A DNA stretch of 7,304 nt from NCBI GenBank assembly GCA_017861475.1, contig JAGFXV010000068.1, positions 1-7,304 of the forward strand. Direction: 5' to 3'. A program made the position numbers and the translations under genes. Below the pieces are notes generated by a model that saw only the letters and a list, made by a program, of their open reading frames with translations, was not told the origin of the DNA and ran no database searches. Origin of the DNA: Bacillota bacterium (GTDB lineage Bacteria > Bacillota > Syntrophomonadia > Syntrophomonadales > Syntrophomonadaceae). Position 1 is the stretch's first letter; each line of letters starts with the position of its first letter. Below, piece by piece: positions 1 to 5,577 of this stretch.

Positions 1-342
1 TCTTTCCAAGGAAAGGTGGGCCGCTTCCCGCAAATACGTTTCCGCGCTGTCTCTTTGCAAGTGAAACTGCATCATGTGATTGGTCAACATTTTGGCAATC
101 TTTTCGATAAGATCAAGGTCGGATGCTGCGATTGATTTGGCCTGACTGTGCAAGTGATTGATATGGGTCATACAAATTTCAAACAGGATATCCTCCTTGG
201 CTTCAAAATAATAATAGACTGCCGGTTTGCTTATCCCGATCTCATAGGTTATATCATCGAGGCTGGCAGATATATAACCTTTTTCTCTGAATAACCGTGC
301 TGCTACTGCTAGAATCTCGCTCCTTCGATCGATAATAATCAA
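1..342 (-). CDS. TetR-family transcriptional regulator, N-terminal part (runs off the left edge)
   Basis: The 114 residues visible are the DNA-binding half of a TetR/AcrR repressor. A helix-turn-helix occupies about residues 7-52, with the family signature LFREKGYISASLDDI, then GISKPAVYYYFEAKEDIL, including the conserved Y-Y-F-x-x-K-E-x-L recognition-helix end. The following residues begin the ligand-binding and dimerisation domain, whose C-terminus lies outside the window. The start is uncertain: between an in-frame TAA (367-369) and the HTH there is no ATG or GTG, only TTG at 340-342, directly after a GGAAGGGGG purine run. The gene is divergent from the acyl-CoA synthetase/carboxyltransferase pair, and two palindromes lie in the shared upstream region, which suggests autoregulation plus control of that pair. 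In family terms, TetR proteins beside acyl-CoA ligase genes often sense acyl-CoA (Bacillus FadR, PsrA). The ligand here is inference. Family call is secure; specificity is not. Confidence 0.93.
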   Translation of the reverse strand, partial: MIIIDRRSEILAVAARLFREKGYISASLDDITYEIGISKPAVYYYFEAKEDILFEICMTHINHLHSQAKSIAASDLDLIEKIAKMLTNHMMQFHLQRDSAETYLREAAHLSLER

Positions 343-393
343 CCCCCTTCCAAGAATTTTTATTGATTAAAATTTTCCCGTCCTTGTATACAA

Positions 394-421
394 ATTATTA
401 AATTGCTATACTTAACGTTAA
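394..421 (-). promoter_or_regulatory. Candidate sigma-A-type promoter for the TetR gene
   Basis: Read on the minus strand, a -35-like TTAACG (416-421) is followed after 16 bases by AATAAT (394-399), one mismatch from TATAAT. Transcription would start near 387, giving a leader of about 45 bases. The -35 element lies inside the palindrome at 409-424, so a repressor bound there would block this promoter, consistent with autoregulation. Assigned by eye only. Confidence 0.4.
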
Positions 422-424
422 GTA
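409..424. promoter_or_regulatory. Operator-like perfect palindrome, box 1
   Basis: TACTTAACGTTAAGTA is its own reverse complement over all 16 bases. It lies 67 bp upstream of the divergent TetR start and shares 14 of 16 bases with box 2 at 440-455. A perfect palindrome of this length beside a TetR gene is the usual form of its operator. The binding protein is inferred from position. Confidence 0.7.
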
Positions 425-437
425 AGTATTGCTATAT

Positions 438-457
438 TTTACTTAACAGTAAGTAAA
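438..457. promoter_or_regulatory. Operator-like palindrome, box 2
   Basis: Eight-base arms TTTACTTA and TAAGTAAA flank ACAG. The inner 16 bases (440-455) match box 1 except at two central positions. The box centres are 31 bp apart, about three helical turns, so two dimers would sit on the same face of the DNA. The nine bases ATTGCTATA precede each box (402-410 and 428-436), so the unit looks partly duplicated. A good -10-like TATATT (433-438) lies between the boxes on the plus strand, but no convincing -35 precedes it. Confidence 0.65.
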
Positions 458-690
458 TTTATTTTGTTTGTCAAGTATCATTTAGATAGGGTAATCATAC
501 TCATAAACAATAATTCAAAGATGCAGCGATATAATTTTTTATGGCTTGGCTCCAAATGTTTGGGATCAGTGGAGTTTCAAGTAAAACAACTTTTGACCCG
601 AACTCCAGCAAGGAATATGTATAGGAAAGAAGGTGAAATAACAATTCCTGCGGCAGAACGAATTAAATTTTTTAGAGAATGAGGAGTGAA
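458..690 (+). promoter_or_regulatory. Leader/promoter region of the ligase-carboxyltransferase operon, with a candidate promoter at 593-621
   Basis: These 233 bases between box 2 and the ligase start hold no recognisable gene. An open frame from a TTG at 464 reaches 682, but its product resembles nothing known to me and has no clear ribosome binding site. A candidate promoter is TTGACC (593-598), 17 bases, TATGTA (616-621). The -35 is good and the -10 is weak. If used, transcription would start about 170 bp downstream of the operator boxes; otherwise a promoter at the boxes would leave a leader of more than 200 bases. No convincing riboswitch fold was seen. Confidence 0.3.
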
Positions 691-2367
691 ATGTTTATGG
701 AAAAAATCTGGATGAAACATTGGCCCCCGGATATGGCAAAAGAAGTTGTATTAACCGAAGGAAAAATACCGATCTTTGAATATCTCAGGATAAATGCTAA
801 ACGCACTCCCGAAAAACCGGCCATAATAAATTATGGAAAAGAAATCTCTTACAAGGAATTGGATGAAGCATCAGATCAATTTGCCAACTACCTGCTGGAT
901 CTGGGTCTGGTAAAAGGTGACCGGGTAGGATTGTTCCTTGGCAACAGCCCGCAATACATCATTGCCCATTTCGGCATTCAAAAAATAGGTGGGATCGTAT
1001 GTCCATGCTCCCCGCTTTTCAAAGAAATGGAACTCACATATGAAGTGAATGATGCCGGTATGAAATGCTTGGTAACGGTTGATTTATTCATGCCCATCGT
1101 AGCCAAGGCACTTCCCAATATGCCTTCTCTGTTACAGGTGGTTACCACCAATTTCCACGATTACCTACCTGCTGAACCTACTTTACCGCTGGTGGATTAT
1201 ATGCAGATCCCCAAACAAAAAATTGAGGGAACCATGGATTTCCTGGAGATCATGGCAAAATTCAGCAAGACTCCGCCTCAGGTTGAGATAGATATGGACA
1301 ATGATATCGCCTTGTTCGAATACACTGGTGGTACCACCGGACTTCCCAAGGGTGCCATGCTAAGTCATTATGCCCATCTGTTCAAGCCCTCCGCTGCCTG
1401 TGATATAATGGGCATCGGTGTGGACAGCCGGGTTTTAACCACCATGCCGTATTTCAACATCGCAGGTATGTTGTTCCTGGTCGGGCCAGTATTGCGCGGC
1501 GCAACCAACGTACTGCTGACACAGTTCGATCCTCTGACTGTCCTGCAGGCGATTGATAAATACAAGGTCACGGAATGGTATAGTGCCGTTCCAATGAATC
1601 TCGCTGTAATGGCTCATCCTGAAGCGGGTAAATATGATATGAGCAGTCTGAAATTGAATATGACCACCTCTTTTGTAGTTGCTCTGGATGAAAAGATTTC
1701 GAAAAAATGGCAGGAATTCACCGGAGGCTGCCTGCTGCTGGAAGGTGCTTACGGTCTTAGCGAAACCCATACCCTGGATACATTCTGCCCCCGGCAGAAA
1801 ATCAAATACGGCAGCATGGGCATTCCCAGCTATGACGAAGAGTTTAAAATCATGGACTTTGATAACAAAGACAGGGAACTTCCCATTGGCGAGGAAGGCG
1901 AAATCGTGCTGCGTAATCCCGGTTCCATGAAGGGCTACTGGAACAAACCTGAGGCTACCGCCAATACTCTGGTAGACGGTTGGGTATATACCGGAGATGT
2001 AGGACGTTTTGACGAAGATGGCTATCTGTACTGGCTGGGAAGAAGAAAGGAAATGATCAAAGTTTCCGGCTTCTCCGTATTCCCTGAAGAAGTTGAAGCT
2101 TTAATCAACCAGCATCCCGCAGTATTGGAAAATGCCGTTATTCCGATCCCCGATGCCAAAAAGGGCGAAGTAATCAAAACCTTCATCGTTCCCAAACCCG
2201 ATTACAAAGATAAAATCACCGGTGAGGAAATTATCAGTTGGGCCAAAGACAGCATGTCATCCCACAAGGTGCCTGTATATGTTGAATTCAGAGACGAACT
2301 GCCCAAACAGGGCGTTAAGCTTTTACGCCGCATCCTCAGGGATGAGGAAGAAGCAAAAAATAAATAG
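691..2367 (+). CDS. AMP-forming acyl-CoA synthetase (long/medium-chain fatty-acid-CoA ligase type)
   Basis: This enzyme of the ANL adenylate-forming superfamily, 558 residues from this start, activates a carboxylic acid with ATP to acyl-AMP and transfers it to CoA. Visible motifs in order: P-loop-like YTGGTTGLPKG (211-221; Gly where Ser is more usual), YGLSET (354-359), YTGD (433-436), the hinge region GRRKEMIK (450-457), GFSVFPEEVE (460-469) and the C-terminal lysine loop PKQGVKLLRR with Lys543. That loop is one residue shorter than the usual PxxxxGKxLRR form. ATG 691 is chosen because GAGGAG (681-686) lies just upstream; ATG 697 (MEKIW...) is an equally family-like alternative, and ATG 679 overlaps the ribosome binding site. 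The carboxyltransferase gene follows after 65 bp, suggesting the ligase supplies its acyl-CoA substrate. No signal peptide or membrane segment is seen, so it is cytoplasmic. Chain length cannot be told from sequence. Confidence 0.93.
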   Translation: MFMEKIWMKHWPPDMAKEVVLTEGKIPIFEYLRINAKRTPEKPAIINYGKEISYKELDEASDQFANYLLDLGLVKGDRVGLFLGNSPQYIIAHFGIQKIGGIVCPCSPLFKEMELTYEVNDAGMKCLVTVDLFMPIVAKALPNMPSLLQVVTTNFHDYLPAEPTLPLVDYMQIPKQKIEGTMDFLEIMAKFSKTPPQVEIDMDNDIALFEYTGGTTGLPKGAMLSHYAHLFKPSAACDIMGIGVDSRVLTTMPYFNIAGMLFLVGPVLRGATNVLLTQFDPLTVLQAIDKYKVTEWYSAVPMNLAVMAHPEAGKYDMSSLKLNMTTSFVVALDEKISKKWQEFTGGCLLLEGAYGLSETHTLDTFCPRQKIKYGSMGIPSYDEEFKIMDFDNKDRELPIGEEGEIVLRNPGSMKGYWNKPEATANTLVDGWVYTGDVGRFDEDGYLYWLGRRKEMIKVSGFSVFPEEVEALINQHPAVLENAVIPIPDAKKGEVIKTFIVPKPDYKDKITGEEIISWAKDSMSSHKVPVYVEFRDELPKQGVKLLRRILRDEEEAKNK

Positions 2368-2369
2368 CA

Positions 2370-2409
2370 AATATTGTTTTTAGTGTTATTATTCAATAAA
2401 AACAATATT
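2370..2409. repeat. 13-bp perfect inverted repeat between the ligase and carboxyltransferase genes
   Basis: Arms AATATTGTTTTTA (2370-2382) and TAAAAACAATATT (2397-2409) are perfect complements around a 14-base loop. The stem begins 3 bases after the ligase stop codon and ends 9 bases before the carboxyltransferase ribosome binding site. It has a single G-C pair and no T-tract follows, so it is a poor intrinsic terminator. It could act as an mRNA processing or stability element, a weak attenuator, or a protein-binding palindrome. Confidence 0.6.
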
Positions 2410-2432
2410 CGAAACAACGGGAGGTTTTAATC

Positions 2433-4043
2433 ATGGATACCCCAAAAAACATCCAGGATGCGGGAGATAATTCAGCAGCAAAAATTCGTCCGGAAATGGC
2501 TGATTTGATCAAACGGAACTCGTTTTTACTGGATGAAAACCGTCCTGAGGCTGTTGAGCGACGCCATCAAAAAAACCAGCGCACAACCCGGGAAAATATA
2601 CAAGATCTCTGCGATGAGGGCAGTTTTCTTGAATACGGTGCGCTAGCGATAGCTGCACAACGTCAGCGTAGATCAGTCGAAGAACTTATCGCTAAAACTC
2701 CGGCTGACGGGATGATCGCTGGCATCGGAACTGTTAATGGAAATTTCTTCGATGAAGAAAAAGCCCGCTGCATGGTCTTGGCTTATGATTACACTGTGCT
2801 GGCAGGTACGCAAGGTTTTTTCAATCATAAAAAACTCGACCGCATGTTAAAACTGGCACATGAACAAAGTCTCCCACTGATATTTTTCGCGGAAGGCGGC
2901 GGCGGCAGACCGGGTGATGTTGATGCCGAGGGAGTAATGATAGCCGGTCTGGATCTGTCAAGCTTTGGTATGTTTGGGGGATTCAGCGGCAAGGCACCAA
3001 TGGTAGGTGTTGTTTCAGGTCCATGTTTTGCTGGTAACGCCGCCCTGTTGGGTTGTTGTGATGTGATTATCGCAGCCCGCAACGCCAATATTGGCATGGG
3101 TGGCCCGGTCATGATCGAAGGTGGAGGTCTGGGTACATTTAAGCCGGAGGAAGTTGGCCCGATTGATGTACAGACACAAAATGGAGTAGTAGATATCGAA
3201 GTCGCTGACGACGTTGAAGCGGTAGCCGCAGCCAAAAAGTATATTTCCTATTTTCAAGGCAGTGTTTTGGAATGGGAGGCCGGCGACCAGAATGTACTGC
3301 GCGATCTGATCCCTGAAAACAGACGCCGGGTTTATGATGTCCGCAAAGTCATAAAAGCCATGGCAGACAAGGATTCGTTTTTAGAGCTGCGTCCTAAATT
3401 TGGTCCCGGTATGGTGACCGGTTTTATTCGCATTGAAGGCCATCCTTTTGGAATCATTGCCAATAACTGCCGCCACATGGGAGGCGCCATCGAAGCCGAA
3501 GGGGCAGATAAAGCGGCCCGTTTAATGCAAATATGCAATGTACACAATCTCCCGGTCTTGTCATTGATTGATACCCCCGGCTTTATGGTTGGACCGGATA
3601 TTGAAGTGAGAGCCCAGGTTCGCCATGTATGCCGTATGTTCGTAATTGGTTCCCATTTGACGGTGCCTTATTTCAGCATTGCCCTGCGTAGGGGTTACGG
3701 GCTGGGAGCGATGGCCATGGCCCGGGGTGGTTTCCATGAATCTTTCTTTACAGCTGCCTGGCCAACCGGTGAATTCGGCGCCATGGGACTGGAAGGTGCT
3801 GTCAAGAGCGGATTCAAGCGGGAACTTGAAGCAAAAAGCGATCCGCAGGAACGTGAAGCACTTTACAACTTTCTGGTTGATAAAATGTATGACCGGGGCA
3901 AAGCAACCAACATGGCATCTTATCTGGAAATTGATTCGGTCATCGATCCTGCCGATACCCGGCACTGGATCATGCGCGGTTTAAAATCAGCTCCGCGCCG
4001 TAAGGAAGGGGAACCTCTTCTCCCCTATGTTGATACCTGGTAA
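2433..4043 (+). CDS. Acyl-CoA carboxylase carboxyltransferase (beta) subunit, PccB/AccD-like
   Basis: This 536-residue protein has the two crotonase-fold lobes of biotin-dependent acyl-CoA carboxyltransferases, which move CO2 between carboxybiotin and the alpha carbon of an acyl-CoA. N-lobe: FAEGGGGRPGD (from about 152) and the oxyanion-hole segment SGPCFAGNA (195-203). C-lobe: GHPFGIIANN (336-345), DTPGFMVGPDIE (380-391), RRGYGLGAMAM (419-429), then AWPTGEFGAMGLEGAV. Length fits the family (about 510-540). GGGAGG (2419-2424) lies 8 bases before the ATG. Propionyl-CoA carboxylases usually have AYGGAYDVM at the C-lobe pocket; here it is GYGLGAMAM, with Met427 where the chain-length-determining Asp (Asp422 of Streptomyces PccB) falls, so propionyl-CoA should not be assumed. 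No biotin carboxylase or biotin carrier gene is in the window. It could instead be the alpha subunit of a decarboxylase (MmdA/GcdA type). Probably co-transcribed with the upstream ligase. Family secure, substrate and direction unknown. Confidence 0.92.
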   Translation: MDTPKNIQDAGDNSAAKIRPEMADLIKRNSFLLDENRPEAVERRHQKNQRTTRENIQDLCDEGSFLEYGALAIAAQRQRRSVEELIAKTPADGMIAGIGTVNGNFFDEEKARCMVLAYDYTVLAGTQGFFNHKKLDRMLKLAHEQSLPLIFFAEGGGGRPGDVDAEGVMIAGLDLSSFGMFGGFSGKAPMVGVVSGPCFAGNAALLGCCDVIIAARNANIGMGGPVMIEGGGLGTFKPEEVGPIDVQTQNGVVDIEVADDVEAVAAAKKYISYFQGSVLEWEAGDQNVLRDLIPENRRRVYDVRKVIKAMADKDSFLELRPKFGPGMVTGFIRIEGHPFGIIANNCRHMGGAIEAEGADKAARLMQICNVHNLPVLSLIDTPGFMVGPDIEVRAQVRHVCRMFVIGSHLTVPYFSIALRRGYGLGAMAMARGGFHESFFTAAWPTGEFGAMGLEGAVKSGFKRELEAKSDPQEREALYNFLVDKMYDRGKATNMASYLEIDSVIDPADTRHWIMRGLKSAPRRKEGEPLLPYVDTW

Positions 4044-4073
4044 AACAACTTTTATAAATTGTTTCAGAACTAT

Positions 4074-4113
4074 AAAAAACCTTGTTTGGAATAATCCAAA
4101 CGAGGTTTTTTTT
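4074..4113 (+). terminator. Intrinsic terminator of the ligase-carboxyltransferase operon
   Basis: Arms 4074-4090 and 4095-4111 pair over 17 positions, with one G-U pair and an ATAA loop. The core is CCTTGTTTGGA against TCCAAACGAGG, followed by eight T (4106-4113), part of which pairs with the upstream A-run. It begins 31 bases after the carboxyltransferase stop codon. The A-run on the 5' side means it may also work for minus-strand transcripts. Confidence 0.9.
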
Positions 4114-4206
4114 ACGCAATCTTCTATTAATCTATCCTCAAGCATCCATAACGATATTCGATCGCTACTAAATATTTTGCTCAGTTTTCGTACAAACTAT
4201 AGAAAA
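4114..4206 (+). promoter_or_regulatory. Upstream region of the Mop gene, no element assigned
   Basis: About 90 AT-rich bases separate the preceding terminator from the Mop ribosome binding site. A promoter is expected here because the gene stands between two terminators, but I found no hexamer pair good enough to place it. Confidence 0.3.
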
Positions 4207-4218
4207 AGGAGGGATACT

Positions 4219-4431
4219 GTGCGCATAAGTGATCCGAATAAACTGGTCGGCAAGATCATGAAAATTCATCCCGGGCAAGACATGGCAGAAATCATAGTTG
4301 ATGTTGGAGATCAGGCCGTTACAGCAACCATAACTGCCGGAGCATACGGCGATATGGGTTTGCAGGAAGGTGACGAGGTTTTTGCCGTTTTCAACTCGAC
4401 TTCCGTAAGCCTCATCAAGGATCGTAAATAA
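4219..4431 (+). CDS. mop: Mop/TOBE-domain protein (molybdate/tungstate-binding 'molbindin' family)
   Basis: The 70-residue product is one complete Mop/TOBE domain: KLVGKIMKIHPG, then AEIIVDVGDQAVTATITAG, then MGLQEGDEVFAVFNSTSVSLI, matching the family pattern NxLxGkVxxIxxGxxxAEVxxxxG...axIT...LgLxxGdeVxAxxxaTSVxL. In Clostridium and Sporomusa such proteins (67-70 residues) form hexamers storing molybdate or tungstate; the same fold is the sensor of ModE. The GTG start follows AAGGAGGG (4207-4213) by 5 bases. The frame stays open upstream to 4027, but that part lies across the preceding terminator. The usual N-terminal S-A-R-N is S-D-P-N here and the usual K-A-T/S-S-V is N-S-T-S-V, so basic residues that contact the oxyanion in relatives are missing. 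It is a single-gene unit between two terminators. No molybdenum or tungsten enzyme is in the window. Family likely; ligand uncertain. Confidence 0.85.
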   Translation: MRISDPNKLVGKIMKIHPGQDMAEIIVDVGDQAVTATITAGAYGDMGLQEGDEVFAVFNSTSVSLIKDRK

Positions 4432-4460
4432 CCTCGTCGCGCTTACATTTTCAAAAATAG

Positions 4461-4498
4461 CAGTCTTTTCCTAATTTTTTTCGGAAAAGACTGTTTTT
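4461..4498 (+). terminator. Intrinsic terminator of the Mop gene
   Basis: Perfect 11-bp stem CAGTCTTTTCC (4461-4471) with GGAAAAGACTG (4483-4493), an 11-base loop, then TTTTT (4494-4498). It starts 29 bases after the Mop stop codon and isolates that gene from the dehydrogenase downstream. Confidence 0.9.
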
Positions 4499-4531
4499 AT
4501 TTAATTTAAAAAATTTTAAAATGTTAAAATA

Positions 4532-4560
4532 TTGAAAAAAAATAGATTTTAATTTAAACT
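4532..4560 (+). promoter_or_regulatory. Candidate sigma-A-type promoter of the 3-hydroxyacyl-CoA dehydrogenase gene
   Basis: TTGAAA (4532-4537), a 17-base spacer and TAAACT (4555-4560) lie in a very AT-rich stretch (4499-4580). Transcription would start around 4567, about 30 bases before the GTG, inside the palindrome at 4564-4580. The -35 is good and the -10 matches 4 of 6; in such AT-rich sequence chance matches are common. Confidence 0.45.
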
Positions 4561-4563
4561 CTT

Positions 4564-4580
4564 AATTAACACTGTTAATT
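4564..4580. promoter_or_regulatory. Operator-like palindrome at the dehydrogenase promoter
   Basis: AATTAACA and TGTTAATT are perfect inverted arms around a central C. It lies directly before the ribosome binding site (4582-4589) and over the predicted transcription start, a classic repressor position. The TTAAC/GTTAA half-sites also occur in the TetR boxes at 409-455, but the half-site spacing differs, so a shared regulator is only a possibility. A short leader-RNA hairpin is the alternative. Confidence 0.45.
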
Positions 4581-4595
4581 TAAGGAGGTTTTTTA

Positions 4596-5453
4596 GTGGA
4601 TATTAATAAAGTAGCGGTTCTGGGTGCTGGCACAATGGGAATGGGGATTGCCTGGGCTTTTGCCGGGGCAGGTAAAAAGGTCGTCCTGTACGACATCAAA
4701 AAAGAGTTTTCTGACAAAGCTCTGGAAAGAATCGGCAAAGGTCTGGCCAAAGCAGAAGAAAAAGGTCAGGTACCTGCAGGGGCCAAAGATTTTGTTACCG
4801 GGAACATTACTCCAACCGGTACCATCGAAGACATCAAAGATGTTGACTATGTAGTTGAATCCGTATTTGAAAATATGGAAGTTAAAAAGACCCTCTATGC
4901 AGAATTGGATAAAATTTTACCACCCGAAATCATTATAGCCACTAATACATCATCCCTTTCCATAACTGAGATTGCAGCTATCACCAAAAGAGCTGACAAA
5001 GTAGTCGGCATGCATTTCTTCAATCCCGCCAACATCATGGCTCTGATTGAAGTAATCCCAGCTCTGCAGACTTCTGAAGAGACGATTGCTGTTACCATGG
5101 AACTTAGTAAAGCGATTGGCAAAAAACCCATAAAGGTAAAAGAAGGTCCTGGGTTTGTCGTCAACCGGATTTTAATACCGGGCATGAACGAAGCTGCTTT
5201 CATTCTTTATGAAGGACTTGCAACCGCCGAAGATATTGACAAAGCCATGAAACTTGGTGCTGGCTGGCCGATGGGTCCCTTTACCCTGGCAGACATGGTA
5301 GGAATTGATATTGCCCTGGAAGTATGCAATGTCTTGCATAAAGAGACAGGCGACTCCAAATATCGTCCCGCTCCCATCCTGAAACAAATGGTACGGGCTG
5401 GTTATCTGGGCAGAAAAACCAACCGCGGTTTTTATGATTACAGTGCCAAATAA
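4596..5453 (+). CDS. hbd: 3-hydroxyacyl-CoA (3-hydroxybutyryl-CoA) dehydrogenase
   Basis: It interconverts (S)-3-hydroxyacyl-CoA and 3-ketoacyl-CoA with NAD(H), a step of beta-oxidation or butyrate-type fermentation. At 285 residues it matches the stand-alone clostridial Hbd (about 280) rather than fused FadB/FadJ. The N-terminal Rossmann domain carries GAGTMG (10-15), and Asp33 at the end of the second strand favours NAD over NADP. Catalytic and substrate residues are all in place: Asn117 and Ser119-Ser120 in NTSSLSITE, His140 in GMHFFNP, Glu152 in ALIEV and Asn190 in PGFVVNR. The C-terminal helical dimerisation domain includes WPMGPFTLADMVGID and ends GYLGRKTNRGFYDY. The GTG start follows AAGGAGGT (4582-4589) by 6 bases. 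It is a single-gene unit with its own candidate promoter and a terminator at 5494-5522; thiolase and crotonase are not adjacent. Physiological direction and chain length are not visible. Confidence 0.95.
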   Translation: MDINKVAVLGAGTMGMGIAWAFAGAGKKVVLYDIKKEFSDKALERIGKGLAKAEEKGQVPAGAKDFVTGNITPTGTIEDIKDVDYVVESVFENMEVKKTLYAELDKILPPEIIIATNTSSLSITEIAAITKRADKVVGMHFFNPANIMALIEVIPALQTSEETIAVTMELSKAIGKKPIKVKEGPGFVVNRILIPGMNEAAFILYEGLATAEDIDKAMKLGAGWPMGPFTLADMVGIDIALEVCNVLHKETGDSKYRPAPILKQMVRAGYLGRKTNRGFYDYSAK

Positions 5454-5493
5454 GCTCACATCAAGCCACTATTAAGTTGATTTATTAGTATTT

Positions 5494-5522
5494 AAAGGGG
5501 CTTCATCAATTGAAGCCCCTTT
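5494..5522. terminator. Bidirectional terminator between convergent genes
   Basis: Perfect 12-bp stem AAAGGGGCTTCA / TGAAGCCCCTTT with a 5-base loop (TCAAT). On the plus strand the T-rich TTTCTCTTATT follows; on the minus strand TTTAAATAC follows. It lies 40 bp after the dehydrogenase stop and 55 bp after the stop of the convergent minus-strand ligase, so it can end both transcripts. The T-tracts are short in both directions. Confidence 0.88.
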
Positions 5523-5577
5523 CTCTTATTAATCAAAGTAAATTAAATTCTTCCCTCAATCCAACCAACACAAGTAC

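Noticed and set aside
540..577. Short inverted repeats (CCAAA/TTTGG and CTCC/GGAG) in the operon leader, considered as a riboswitch or attenuator
   Set aside because: The stems are only about five pairs, one has a two-base loop, and no conserved riboswitch core or terminator follows.
464..682. A 72-codon plus-strand open frame upstream of the first ligase, starting at TTG
   Set aside because: No good ribosome binding site, a residue composition unlike a folded protein, no family resemblance, and it lies in the expected leader. It ends within the ligase ribosome binding site region but there is no other support.
679..690. ATG at 679 as the start of the first ligase
   Set aside because: It would place the start on the GAGGAG ribosome binding site that serves ATG 691 or 697, and it adds residues not expected for the family.
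2825..3965. Several long antisense frames opposite the carboxyltransferase gene
   Set aside because: They are mirror frames of a well-supported coding sequence, with no ribosome binding sites and no recognisable domains.
4182..4204. Promoter-like TTTGCT / TATAGA pair just upstream of the Mop gene
   Set aside because: Transcription would begin inside or after the ribosome binding site, so it cannot be the promoter of a normally led mRNA.
4027..4218. N-terminal extension of the Mop frame upstream to 4027
   Set aside because: The extension overlaps the carboxyltransferase end and reads through the terminator at 4074-4113. The strong AAGGAGGG site and the 70-residue family length point to GTG 4219.
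4564..4580. Rex redox-sensor site at the hbd promoter
   Set aside because: Rex sites have TTGTTAA and TTAACAA facing inward around the spacer; here the half-sites are in the opposite order (TTAACA then TGTTAA), so the match fails.
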